From: JAYPWI01 sp038135065
GTDB taxonomy: Bacteria; Actinomycetota; Acidimicrobiia; Acidimicrobiales; Poriferisodalaceae
Assembly (NCBI GenBank): GCA_038135065.1
Contig: JAYPWI010000002.1
Span: 124,001-188,000, forward strand
Reading direction: 5' to 3'
Length of the DNA stretch: 64,000 nt
In this document: in pieces, positions 16,429 to 23,699 of the stretch
Position numbering within the stretch: position 1 is the first letter of the stretch
Layout of the letters: each line of letters opens with the position of its first letter
Made by a program: the position numbers and the translations under genes
The notes under the pieces: model-generated
Database searches by the model: none
What the model saw: only the letters and a program-made list of their open reading frames with translations
What the model was told of the DNA's origin: nothing

Positions 16429-17082
16429 ATGGCCTTGTGGAGCAACAAGTTGGAGATGCCCTCGCCGGACCGGGCCCTGCCCGGGCGCGATGTCGCCATG
16501 CCCGTTCCAGCTGCACACGAGGTGCTCGGCACCTCGATGACTCCGCCCTTTCCTGAAGGTTCCGAGCAGTTCGTGGTGGGAATGGGCTGCTTCTGGGGCG
16601 CCGAGCGGGTGTTCTGGCAGGCCCCGGGAGTCATCAGCACTGCTGTGGGCTACAGCGCCGGGATCACGCCCAACCCAACCTACGAAGAGGTTTGTTCGGG
16701 TCTGACCGGCCACAACGAGGTTGTTTTGGCCGTCTTCGACCCGGACCTGACCAGCTACGAGCAGATGCTCAAACTCTTCTGGGAGAACCACGACCCGACC
16801 CAGGGCATGCGTCAGGGCAACGACATCGGCACCCAGTACCGCTCGGGGATCTACGTCTGCGACGAGGCCCAACGCGCCCTCGCCGAGGCGTCGCGCGAGC
16901 GGTTCGGTGCCGTGCTGCGATCTGCGGGGATGGGATCCATCACCACCGAGATCCTCGACGCGGGCCCCTTCTATTACGCCGAGCACTACCACCAGCAGTA
17001 TCTGCACAAGGTCCCGAACGGGTACTGCGGACTGGGTGGTACCGGCCTGACCTGCCCGGTCGGGGTGGCCAGCGCCGACTGA
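16429..17082 (+). CDS. msrA: Peptide-methionine (S)-S-oxide reductase
   Basis: The 217-residue enzyme repairs methionine-S-sulfoxide in proteins and free methionine. The catalytic motif GCFWGAER places the nucleophilic Cys at about residue 54, and later conserved blocks are STAVGYSAG, GHNEVV, FWENHDPTQG and HYHQQYL. Further cysteines in NGYCGLGGTGLTCPVG are available as resolving residues. The ATG at 16429 is 5 nt after GGAGGTG; a GTG three bases earlier is too close to that site. The N-terminal extension (residues 1-45) is common in actinobacterial MsrA. Confidence 0.94.
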   Translation: MALWSNKLEMPSPDRALPGRDVAMPVPAAHEVLGTSMTPPFPEGSEQFVVGMGCFWGAERVFWQAPGVISTAVGYSAGITPNPTYEEVCSGLTGHNEVVLAVFDPDLTSYEQMLKLFWENHDPTQGMRQGNDIGTQYRSGIYVCDEAQRALAEASRERFGAVLRSAGMGSITTEILDAGPFYYAEHYHQQYLHKVPNGYCGLGGTGLTCPVGVASAD

Positions 17083-17094
17083 ACGCCCATCGCC

Positions 17095-17631
17095 TCACTC
17101 GGTGAGGAGAGGCCAGGCGGCGTCCTTGTCCGAGACGACGGCATCGCTGGTGTCGAGCGGCCATGTGACTCCGATAGCAGGATCGTCGAATCGACAGCCG
17201 CCCTCAACACCCGGGGTGTACGGGTCGGACACCTGATACAAGACCTCGGCGTTGTCGCTCAGGGTCTGGTAGCCGTGACCGAAGCCTCGAGGCACGTACA
17301 GCATGCGTCGGTTCTCAGCGGTGAGCTCGACCCCGAACCACTGTAAGTAGGTGGCACTGTCAGGTCGGAGGTCGACGGCTACGTCGAAGATCGCCCCGCG
17401 GATGCACCGCACGACCTTGACTTCCTCGTGGGGTGAACGCTGGAAGTGCAGGCCGCGAACGGTGTTTCGATACGTGTTGCCCGAGCTGTTGCACTGCACG
17501 AAGGTCGTCTCGAGACCGTGTTCGGCGAATTCTGTCGTGCAAAAGGTCCGGGCGAAGAAGCCGCGGCTGTCCCCGATGAGGGCGGGATCTATGGTGAAGA
17601 CGCCGGGCAGTGGTGCAGGCGTGAACATCAT
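17095..17631 (-). CDS. rfbC: dTDP-4-dehydrorhamnose 3,5-epimerase family protein
   Basis: A 178-residue cupin of the RmlC family, which epimerises C3 and/or C5 of 4-keto-6-deoxy nucleotide sugars. The catalytic His is in RGLHFQ, and the conserved YVPRGFGHGYQTLSD and YTPGVEGG segments are present. The ATG at 17631 overlaps the rfbG stop (ATGA). Because its partners make CDP-4-keto-6-deoxyglucose rather than a dTDP-sugar, its real substrate is probably the CDP-linked ketosugar, and the rmlC-like name describes only the family. No rmlA, rmlB or rmlD is nearby. Confidence 0.85.
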   Translation of the reverse strand: MMFTPAPLPGVFTIDPALIGDSRGFFARTFCTTEFAEHGLETTFVQCNSSGNTYRNTVRGLHFQRSPHEEVKVVRCIRGAIFDVAVDLRPDSATYLQWFGVELTAENRRMLYVPRGFGHGYQTLSDNAEVLYQVSDPYTPGVEGGCRFDDPAIGVTWPLDTSDAVVSDKDAAWPLLTE

Positions 17632-18686
17632 GGCAACGCCTCGTAGCGCTCGATCTGCGCCCGTGTGAGGGCAGCGATGTCGCCGCCGGAGGCAAAACAC
17701 GAGTACCACTCGACGATCCAGTCGAGGGCCCCCGACAGATCGAGCCGCGGTGACCAGCCCAACTCCGCCCGGGCCTTGCTGCAGTCGAGTTTGAGGTAGG
17801 TGGCCTCGTGCGGTCGCTCCCCGTCCCCGGTCGTCTGCCACGATGCCCCGGGCCAGCGTTCGGTCAACCGATCGGCGATCCAGCCGACGGTGCGAGCGTC
17901 GTTGTCGAACGGTCCGAAATTCCATGCCCCGACCACGTCGCGTCCTCTGAAGAGGCGCTCGGCGAGCGTGAGATAGCCACTGAGTGGTTCGAGGACGTGC
18001 TGCCACGGCCGGATGGCATCGGGGTTGCGAACCACCAGCGGTTCTCCGGCGAGCACGGCCCGCATGAAGTCGGGGATGATCCGATGGTCGGCCCAGTCGC
18101 CGCCGCCAATGACGTTGCCAGCTCGTGCCGATGCGAGACGAACCGACGACGTGTCGCTGAAATAGGACCGGGAATAGCTCGCGGTGAGGAGTTCACTGCA
18201 CCCCTTGCTCGACGAATACGGGTCGTGGCCCCCCATCGGGTCGCCTTCCCGGTATCCCCAGTGCCACTCCTGGTTCTCGTAGCACTTGTCGGTTGTGACG
18301 TTGAGGACCACACGCACCGATGGACACTGGCGGGCGGCCTCGAGGACATGAGCCGTGCCCATCACGTTGGTCATATAGGTGTCGATCGGGTGGTCGTAGG
18401 AGGGCACGACCAGGCTCTGCGCGGCTAAGTGCAGAACGATGTCGGGTTGGTGTGCGTTCATCACCCGGGTGACCGTCTCGAAGTTCCGGATGTCGCCGAT
18501 GACGTGGCGTGAGAGCGCGTCTTCGACGTCTGCTGCGTCGAACAGGGACGGTGACGAGGGTGGGTCGAGAGCGAGGCCGGTGACCTCTGCGCCGAGTTGG
18601 TCTAGCCAGAGAGCGAGCCAGGCGCCCTTGAAGCCCGTGTGGCCGGTGAGCAACACGCGGCGGTCCTGCCAGAAGTCGTGGTTCAC
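17628..18686 (-). CDS. rfbG: CDP-glucose 4,6-dehydratase
   Basis: A 352-residue extended SDR that converts CDP-glucose to CDP-4-keto-6-deoxyglucose. It has TGHTGFKGAWLALWL (the TGxxGFxG loop typical of RfbG), LNVTTDKCYEN and the catalytic YSSSK. The GTG at 18686 was chosen over an in-frame ATG at 18722 because it forms a GTGA overlap with the rfbF stop, has GGAAGG upstream and gives the usual start NHDFWQDRRVLLTG. It is the middle gene of rfbF-rfbG-rfbC, making the activated 6-deoxysugar precursor for surface glycans. Confidence 0.93.
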   Translation of the reverse strand: MNHDFWQDRRVLLTGHTGFKGAWLALWLDQLGAEVTGLALDPPSSPSLFDAADVEDALSRHVIGDIRNFETVTRVMNAHQPDIVLHLAAQSLVVPSYDHPIDTYMTNVMGTAHVLEAARQCPSVRVVLNVTTDKCYENQEWHWGYREGDPMGGHDPYSSSKGCSELLTASYSRSYFSDTSSVRLASARAGNVIGGGDWADHRIIPDFMRAVLAGEPLVVRNPDAIRPWQHVLEPLSGYLTLAERLFRGRDVVGAWNFGPFDNDARTVGWIADRLTERWPGASWQTTGDGERPHEATYLKLDCSKARAELGWSPRLDLSGALDWIVEWYSCFASGGDIAALTRAQIERYEALP

Positions 18687-19459
18687 GACCACACCTTCCA
18701 CGGCGCATCGCCTGATGCCCATAGATCCTCCAGCAGCATCTTGTCCCGCAGCGTGTCCATCGGCTGCCAGAAGCCGCTGTGCTTAAAGGCGCTCAGTTGC
18801 CCGTCTCGGGCCAGATTCATGAGGGGTTCTTGCTCCCAGGTGGTGTGATCGCCCTCGATGTACTCGATGGCCTCCGCCTCGAGAACGAAGTAGCCGCCGT
18901 TGATCCAGGCCCCGTCCCCAGTTGGCTTCTCGTTGAAGGAGTTGATCATGGTGTCGTCTTGGTCGAGGGAGATGGCCCCGAATCGGCCGGCCGGTTGGGT
19001 GGCAGTGAGGGTGGCGAGGCGCCCCTGGGCCCGGTGGAATGCGACGAGGTCGCCGATGTGGACATCGCTCACTCCGTCGCCGTAGGTCAAACAGAAGGTC
19101 TCGTCACCGATGTAGTCCTTGACCCTGCGCAGGCGCCCTCCGGTGAGGGTGTCCGAGCCGGTGTCGACCAGGGTCACCCGCCATGGCTCGGTTGTCTGGC
19201 CGTGAAACTCCATCGAATTGCGGGACATGTCGAAGGTGATGTCGGAGGTCCGGAGAACGTAGCTGGCAAAGAACTCCTTGATGACGTGAGCCTTGTAGCC
19301 GCAGCAGATGATGAAGTCGTCGATCCCGTGGGCCGAGTAGATCTTCATGATGTGCCAGAGGATCGGCATCTCGCCGATCTCGACCATGGGTTTTGGTCGG
19401 ATGTTCGTTTCCTCACTCAGTCGGGTACCGAAACCGCCTGCGAGGATGACTGCCTTCAT
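18683..19459 (-). CDS. rfbF: Glucose-1-phosphate cytidylyltransferase
   Basis: A 258-residue nucleotidyltransferase making CDP-glucose from CTP and glucose 1-phosphate. The N-terminal MKAVILAGGFGTRLSEET is the nucleotide-binding signature, with RPKPMVEIGEMPILWHIMK, TYGDGVSDV (metal Asp) and NEKPTGDGAWINGG following. GGAGGAAT precedes the ATG at 19459. It is first in the operon, and the 143-bp spacer upstream (19460-19602) probably carries the promoter. Deoxysugar genes acting after RfbG, such as rfbH, are not in the window. Confidence 0.94.
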   Translation of the reverse strand: MKAVILAGGFGTRLSEETNIRPKPMVEIGEMPILWHIMKIYSAHGIDDFIICCGYKAHVIKEFFASYVLRTSDITFDMSRNSMEFHGQTTEPWRVTLVDTGSDTLTGGRLRRVKDYIGDETFCLTYGDGVSDVHIGDLVAFHRAQGRLATLTATQPAGRFGAISLDQDDTMINSFNEKPTGDGAWINGGYFVLEAEAIEYIEGDHTTWEQEPLMNLARDGQLSAFKHSGFWQPMDTLRDKMLLEDLWASGDAPWKVWS

Positions 19460-19602
19460 GGTCGAGATTCCTCCATCGGCGCGAAGGGCGTCGCCCATTG
19501 GTGGACGAGTGTAGGGTCGCGGGGCCCGCCGTCTGACTCGGTTCTCCGTCACTGTCGGCTCGAGGCAGAACGAATGTGAGGCCATCGCAGCGGGGTCGCC
19601 GG

Positions 19603-20493
19603 TCAGGCGCTGGTTACGGCGGTGCGCACTCGAACGAAGTGGGCCACGAGGTCGTCGTGGTTGGTGTGGGCGTTGAGTCCGCTCGGGTTCGGCATGACGT
19701 AGACGGGTCTGTCCCCAAGGCTGATGGGCTGGGGACCGATCACGGCGCCGCGGTCGCCGGTAGCTGCCCGCCATCCGGTAATGCCGACGATGCAGACAAG
19801 CTGTGGTTCGAGCCATCTGCAGAGGGCGTCGAGGCGGGTCAGCCCGCGCGCGTACTCCGATGGCGCCAGGGCGGCAGCTCGCGGCGTTGCTCGCTTGACC
19901 AGGTCAGTCATGCCCACCCCGTGGTGGTCGAGGGCATGGCGGGGGTTGCCTGGTTCCGACACGAGCCCGGCAGCCATGGCCGCAGGCCAGAATCGATTTC
20001 CCGGCCCGGCGAAGCCGTACCCGGCTGTTGCGGCGTGCTCGCTGGGGTTGAGGCCTGCGATCATCACCCGCATAGCGGGCCCGACCGTGTCGGCCAGCGA
20101 GTGGGCGCGGCATGCTTGCACCCGCCAGCGAGAACGGTCGGGAGCGCAAGGTGGGCGGCTCACGGTGAAGCCCCCGCCTTCGATGAGATGGCCGAGATCC
20201 ATGCCGTCCGTCAGTTCCGACCAGGGGACCGAGCCCTCGACGACGAGTGGCGATCCGACCTGCAGGACCCGGTGCGCTTCGGCCAGCAACATCGGCCACC
20301 AGCGCGGCTCCCGCCACGTCTCGGAGAACGCGATGGTCGCAGAACTGATGCTGGAAGTCGGTACCGGCAGCGCCCTGGCGGTCGAACTCAGTTCGGCGGG
20401 GGCCGGTCCACCGATGGACAGCGCGACCCCGGTGCGGCTGACCTTCACATCGAGGTGGCGGGTGTGGGTTGGCCCTGCCTCGGAGGCCCTCAT
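19603..20493 (-). CDS. Mug/TDG-family DNA glycosylase with an N-terminal methyltransferase-like region
   Basis: The C-terminal half (from about residue 141) is a mismatch-specific uracil-DNA glycosylase: MRVMIAGLNPSEHAA, GFAGPGNRFWPAA and MPNPSGLNAHTN match the active-site and intercalation motifs of Mug/TDG. Such enzymes excise U or damaged bases opposite G. The ~140 residues before it are not part of that fold. They resemble the second half of a class I methyltransferase (ARALPVPTSSISSATIAFS; LLAEAHRVLQVGSPLVVEGS) without the SAM-binding GxGxG loop, so catalysis is unlikely. The ATG at 20493 overlaps the LLM stop as ATGA, supporting the long form. Confidence 0.82.
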   Translation of the reverse strand: MRASEAGPTHTRHLDVKVSRTGVALSIGGPAPAELSSTARALPVPTSSISSATIAFSETWREPRWWPMLLAEAHRVLQVGSPLVVEGSVPWSELTDGMDLGHLIEGGGFTVSRPPCAPDRSRWRVQACRAHSLADTVGPAMRVMIAGLNPSEHAATAGYGFAGPGNRFWPAAMAAGLVSEPGNPRHALDHHGVGMTDLVKRATPRAAALAPSEYARGLTRLDALCRWLEPQLVCIVGITGWRAATGDRGAVIGPQPISLGDRPVYVMPNPSGLNAHTNHDDLVAHFVRVRTAVTSA

Positions 20494-21479
20494 CCGAGCG
20501 CTGCTGCAGCCGCCTCCATGGTTGCATCGGTGACCGCTCGCCGATCCTCGCCCCATGGCAGGGGCATCAGCACGGGGTGTTCGATACCGGCATCGATGTA
20601 GGTGCGCACGAAGTCCGTCACCTCGTCGGCCGATCCGATGAAGTCGATGGCCTGGATCATGTCCTCGCTGATCGCAGCGAGTGCCCCGTCGCGATCTCGC
20701 TCGGCCTGGCGAGCTCTCAGCTCGTCGACCTCGGCTGCGAAGCCGGCGGCTCGGAACATGTTGGCGTAGCCATCGGCCATCGCGTAGTTGAACAGATCCC
20801 GGCGGGCCGAGCCCGCAGATCGCTCTAGGTCGCCGACCGCAGCGTGGACGTAGGCCATGATCTCGGCGTCGCCCCCCTCCCGAACCGTTGCGATCGCAGT
20901 GGGGACGTGGTTGGCCGGGATGTAGTTGAGCAGGACACCGTCTGCGATCTCACCAGCCAGGCGCAGCATCTGCGGGTTGAGGGCCGCCAGGACGATCTTC
21001 GGGCGCCGCTCTCCCATGCGCATGCCGAGCCGGAAGCGTTTCACCGACCAGAAGTCGCCCTCGAAGGTGACTGACTCGCCCGACAGGCATTCCCGCAACA
21101 GGGCTACGTATTCCCGCATCATGGCGATCGGCCGCTGCGGCGCTGGGACCCCGTGCTGGCCCAGGATGCCTGGAGCCGAGACACCGAGCCCGAGAAGGAC
21201 ATCCCGCTCGGGACTGAGGGCGGCCAGCGTGGCGGCTGTCATGGCGGCCAGTGGGGGCGTCCGGACCTGCACGGGGACGATGCCCGTGGCCAGGTCGAGT
21301 CCAGGGGCGACGGCGGCCACTGCCCCGAGGAGGCTGAACGCGTCGGTTCCCGTTGCTTCCACGGTCCACAGCGATGAGTAGCCCAGCGACTCGGCCGATC
21401 TCGCGATGTCCATCACAGCAGGGGGACCCAGGACCCCCAAGCTGCCGAAGGTGACGCCCAGACGGGGAGAACTAGTCAT
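20490..21479 (-). CDS. LLM class flavin- or F420-dependent oxidoreductase
   Basis: A 329-residue luciferase-like monooxygenase/reductase. GVTFGSLGVLGPPAVMDIARSAESLGYSSLWTVEA is the family N terminus, with LSPERDVLLGLGVSAPG and GIADGVLLNYIP-type segments (here EIADGVLLNYIPANHV). It is translationally coupled to the DNA glycosylase downstream (ATGA), an unexpected partnership. The ATG at 21479 is preceded by TAGCGT seven bases away. The substrate and choice of F420 or FMN cannot be settled from sequence. Confidence 0.83.
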   Translation of the reverse strand: MTSSPRLGVTFGSLGVLGPPAVMDIARSAESLGYSSLWTVEATGTDAFSLLGAVAAVAPGLDLATGIVPVQVRTPPLAAMTAATLAALSPERDVLLGLGVSAPGILGQHGVPAPQRPIAMMREYVALLRECLSGESVTFEGDFWSVKRFRLGMRMGERRPKIVLAALNPQMLRLAGEIADGVLLNYIPANHVPTAIATVREGGDAEIMAYVHAAVGDLERSAGSARRDLFNYAMADGYANMFRAAGFAAEVDELRARQAERDRDGALAAISEDMIQAIDFIGSADEVTDFVRTYIDAGIEHPVLMPLPWGEDRRAVTDATMEAAAAALG

Positions 21480-21486
21480 AGCGGGC

Positions 21487-21492
21487 ACGCTA
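21487..21492 (-). promoter_or_regulatory. Putative -10 element (leaderless) of the LLM/glycosylase operon
   Basis: TAGCGT on the minus strand, 7 nt from the ATG at 21479. The same hexamer precedes the LysM, map, nucS and methyltransferase starts. Confidence 0.5.
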
Positions 21493-21626
21493 CCCGGCCG
21501 ATCCAGGCCGTGGGGTGGTCGACGGCGCGCCTCGATCGCCACATCGATGGGACCTCCACACAGTGAACGATCACGCTAGGGTGACGGCACTGGAATACCA
21601 GGCGACCTTGCGGTCGTTGGAAGGCG

Positions 21627-21806
21627 ATGATGACTGATACTCAGGATCCCCAGATCATCTCCGAGGCTCTCGATGTGATCGACAGCGCGCTGAATGACTT
21701 CTTGCACCGCGAGCTCGTGTCCAGCAACGAGATCACCGATCTGCTGCTCGACGTTCGCACCCTGCTGCGTCGTGGTGGTGAGAAGTCGGCTCCGTTGGGG
21801 AGCTGA
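21627..21806 (+). CDS. Small hypothetical protein (59 aa)
   Basis: A 59-codon reading frame with MM at the start, TGA at 21804-21806, and GGAAGG (21619-21624) placed correctly upstream. TAGGGT at 21577-21582 could be its -10. The product has a short acidic N terminus and one long amphipathic helix (DVIDSALNDFLHRELVSSNE then TDLLLDVRTLLRR), which suggests a helical adaptor or dimerising peptide. Nothing in it is recognisable as a known family. It lies between the divergent LLM operon and the convergent PAP2 gene. Confidence 0.6.
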   Translation: MMTDTQDPQIISEALDVIDSALNDFLHRELVSSNEITDLLLDVRTLLRRGGEKSAPLGS

Positions 21807-21835
21807 GCTCTCGATATCGCCGGGCGCGCAGCTCG

Positions 21836-22375
21836 TCAGCTGCGGCGGCCCCACACGAAGCGTCGTGCGAGTCGTCCCAGCGCCCATCCGACGATGGTCC
21901 CGGCAACGACGTCGCTGGCGTGGTGGAGGCGGACATGGATTCTGGAGGTTGCCACCACGGCGCCGAGCAGGGGCAGGGTTCCCACCTTCGTGCCCGGTGG
22001 GCGGAGAACTGTCACTGCGCACCAGGCAGCTGACGAGTGCCCGGAAGGGAAGCTCGAGGTGACGGGCTGACGAAGGTGGTGCGACGATGTGTTGTCTGCC
22101 GCCGTGCTGGGCCGGGTGCGTCGCACCAGCCGCTTGATGCCCTGGTTGACGATCAGGGACTCGAGACCCATGACGATGCTGAAGCGCACTGCTCGTCGCC
22201 AGCTCCACCGACCCGTCAGCGCGCGGCCGATGCCGATGCCATGCCAGATCATGCTGAATTCTCCGGCGTTGGTGGCCGCGAACATGATCCGGTCGATGAA
22301 GGGGCGTTCGCGCCATCTTCCCCACCAACGGTCGACGCGTCCGTCGAGGTCGTCGAGCGTCCGCCCGCCGGTCAC
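21836..22375 (-). CDS. PAP2 family membrane phosphatase
   Basis: A 179-residue PAP2/acid-phosphatase-superfamily protein, likely acting on lipid phosphates such as undecaprenyl pyrophosphate or phosphatidic acid. All three catalytic motifs are present: KRLVRRTRP (K81...RP), PSGHS (110-114) and SRIHVRLHHASD (S144-R145, H151, D155). Hydrophobic stretches flank them (for example AVRFSIVMGLESLIV). It starts at GTG 22375 and is divergent from the SnoaL-like gene. It is slightly short compared with many PAP2 proteins but the core is complete. Confidence 0.88.
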   Translation of the reverse strand: MTGGRTLDDLDGRVDRWWGRWRERPFIDRIMFAATNAGEFSMIWHGIGIGRALTGRWSWRRAVRFSIVMGLESLIVNQGIKRLVRRTRPSTAADNTSSHHLRQPVTSSFPSGHSSAAWCAVTVLRPPGTKVGTLPLLGAVVATSRIHVRLHHASDVVAGTIVGWALGRLARRFVWGRRS

Positions 22376-22436
22376 GGGAGGTCACCCCGAAAGGTCGGTC
22401 GGTGCAGGACGACATGGCACGCTCGGATGCGGAGAC

Positions 22437-22442
22437 TACGGT
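22437..22442 (+). promoter_or_regulatory. Putative -10 element (leaderless) of the SnoaL-like gene
   Basis: TACGGT followed by 7 nt (TCGGCCG) and the GTG at 22450. It argues for this start over the in-frame GTG at 22402 or ATG at 22414. Confidence 0.45.
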
Positions 22443-22449
22443 TCGGCCG

Positions 22450-22842
22450 GTGACTACCGATGACGTTGCCGCAGTGATCGCGACCAACGATGCCTTCTAT
22501 GCCGCCTTCGAGGCTGGCGATCTGCGGTCGCTGCTGGCGCTCTGGGAGCAGAACGACGATGTCTTCTGCACCCATCCGGGTTGGCCGGCCTTGCACGGCT
22601 GGGAGGCGGTACGGGCCTCCTGGGAGCGGATCGGCATGGGCCCGGGCACCCAGCAGTTCATCCTCACCGATACCCGCGTTCACATCAGCGGCGATCTGGC
22701 CTGGGTCACCCTCGACGAGAACCTGCTGGGGCATCGTGCGAGCACGGTGACCTCGGTCAACGTGTATCGGCGTCAGCCCGACGGGCGATGGCTGATGGTG
22801 GCCCATCACGGCTCGCCGGTCATGGCAACCTTCGATCACTGA
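22450..22842 (+). CDS. SnoaL-like / NTF2-fold protein
   Basis: A protein of about 130 residues with the cone-shaped NTF2/SnoaL fold signature: AVIATNDAFYAAFEAGDLRSLLALWEQ, a pocket motif FCTHPGWPALHGWEAVRASWE and a late VYRRQPDGRWLMVAHHGSP. It belongs to the nuclear-transport-factor-2 group often annotated DUF4440/SnoaL_3, with no firm function. The GTG at 22450 follows TACGGT by 7 nt and places the first family helix at the N terminus; upstream starts at 22402 and 22414 would add an unrelated tail. Its end overlaps the convergent LysM gene by 7 bp. Confidence 0.78.
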   Translation: MTTDDVAAVIATNDAFYAAFEAGDLRSLLALWEQNDDVFCTHPGWPALHGWEAVRASWERIGMGPGTQQFILTDTRVHISGDLAWVTLDENLLGHRASTVTSVNVYRRQPDGRWLMVAHHGSPVMATFDH

Positions 22843-23306
22843 GGGCCCGCTTCGCTGGTACTGGTGGTTGCTTGACGCAGCAGTTCCTCGAGCGGTGGCG
22901 TGATGGGCGGTAGGTCGGGATTGGTGGCCGGCGCTATGGTCAGCGACGGGCCCTCGTCCTCACCCTGCGGAGGTGGAATGAGGAGCTGCTGCCCGACGTA
23001 GATCCGTGTGGGGTCGGCGATGCCGTTCTCCCTCACCAGGGCGTTCAGGTCGATCTCGAATCGGTTGGCGATCTGGACCAAGGTGTCGCCCCGTTGCACC
23101 GTGTAGAAGATGCGTAACTCGACCTCGGTCGTTGTAGTGCTCGAGGTGGCGATAGTGGCGCCGGTGGAGGTTTCGTCGGCCGAGTCGGTGGACGTGTAGA
23201 GGCACCCGGTCGCCAAGATTCCCAGGAGGGATATCGCCGGGCCGAGTCGGACGGTGCGTCGACCTAACGAACGGCGCCGTGCCCTTGCGGACAGCGCAAC
23301 CATCAT
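22836..23306 (-). CDS. LysM-domain lipoprotein B
   Basis: A 156-residue lipoprotein with lipobox LGILATGC near residue 30, a Thr/Ser linker, and one LysM domain (YTVQRGDTLVQIANRFEIDL to YVGQQLLIPP) that should bind peptidoglycan. A Pro-rich tail follows. The ATG at 23306 overlaps the stop of the upstream LysM gene (ATGA), so the two are coupled. Both share lipobox-linker-LysM architecture and probably arose by duplication. No catalytic domain is attached, so it is likely a wall-binding or assembly factor. Confidence 0.85.
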   Translation of the reverse strand: MMVALSARARRRSLGRRTVRLGPAISLLGILATGCLYTSTDSADETSTGATIATSSTTTTEVELRIFYTVQRGDTLVQIANRFEIDLNALVRENGIADPTRIYVGQQLLIPPPQGEDEGPSLTIAPATNPDLPPITPPLEELLRQATTSTSEAGPQ

Positions 23307-23644
23307 CCTGCGGTCGTCGAGGTCGGGGCAGCCGTCGTGGGTGGGGGAATGATCAACGTCTGCCCGATGCTGAGCAGGTCGTCTTGGAGGCCGTTGGCCT
23401 CCCTGATGGCCTCGACAGAGGTGTTGAAGCGGCTGGCGATCAAGCCGAGGGTGTTTCCCGGCTGGACCGTGTAGATCTGGCGTTGGACCACCGGTTCGGT
23501 CGTTGTGGTCGTGAGATTGAGCGGCAGGGTGGTGAGCACCGGCAGGGTGGTTGGGACAGGGCCGACTTCCTCGCTGCCCCCACACCCGCCGATGAGGGCA
23601 ACCAGGGTGACCAGTCCACACATGACTCGACGACTGCGGCCCAT
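23303..23644 (-). CDS. LysM-domain lipoprotein A
   Basis: A 113-residue lipoprotein: signal peptide with lipobox LIGGC (about residue 21), Thr-rich spacer, and one LysM domain (YTVQPGNTLGLIASRFNTSVEAI to SIGQTLIIPP). It is expected on the outer face of the membrane bound to peptidoglycan. It is the first of two tandem LysM lipoproteins. TAGCGT eight bases before the ATG at 23644 suggests its own leaderless promoter, separate from map upstream. Confidence 0.85.
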   Translation of the reverse strand: MGRSRRVMCGLVTLVALIGGCGGSEEVGPVPTTLPVLTTLPLNLTTTTTEPVVQRQIYTVQPGNTLGLIASRFNTSVEAIREANGLQDDLLSIGQTLIIPPPTTAAPTSTTAG

Positions 23645-23652
23645 CGCCTGAC

Positions 23653-23658
23653 ACGCTA
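23653..23658 (-). promoter_or_regulatory. Putative -10 element (leaderless) of the LysM lipoprotein pair
   Basis: TAGCGT on the minus strand, 8 nt from the ATG at 23644; no Shine-Dalgarno sequence is visible. Confidence 0.45.
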
Positions 23659-23699
23659 CCGCCGGACTGCGATGGTGGGGTGGCGTCGGAGGGGCAGGT

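Noticed and set aside
17095..19459. The sugar operon considered as dTDP-rhamnose synthesis because of its rmlC-like gene
   Set aside because: The other two genes are clear CDP-glucose enzymes (RfbF and RfbG), and no rmlA, rmlB or rmlD is nearby.
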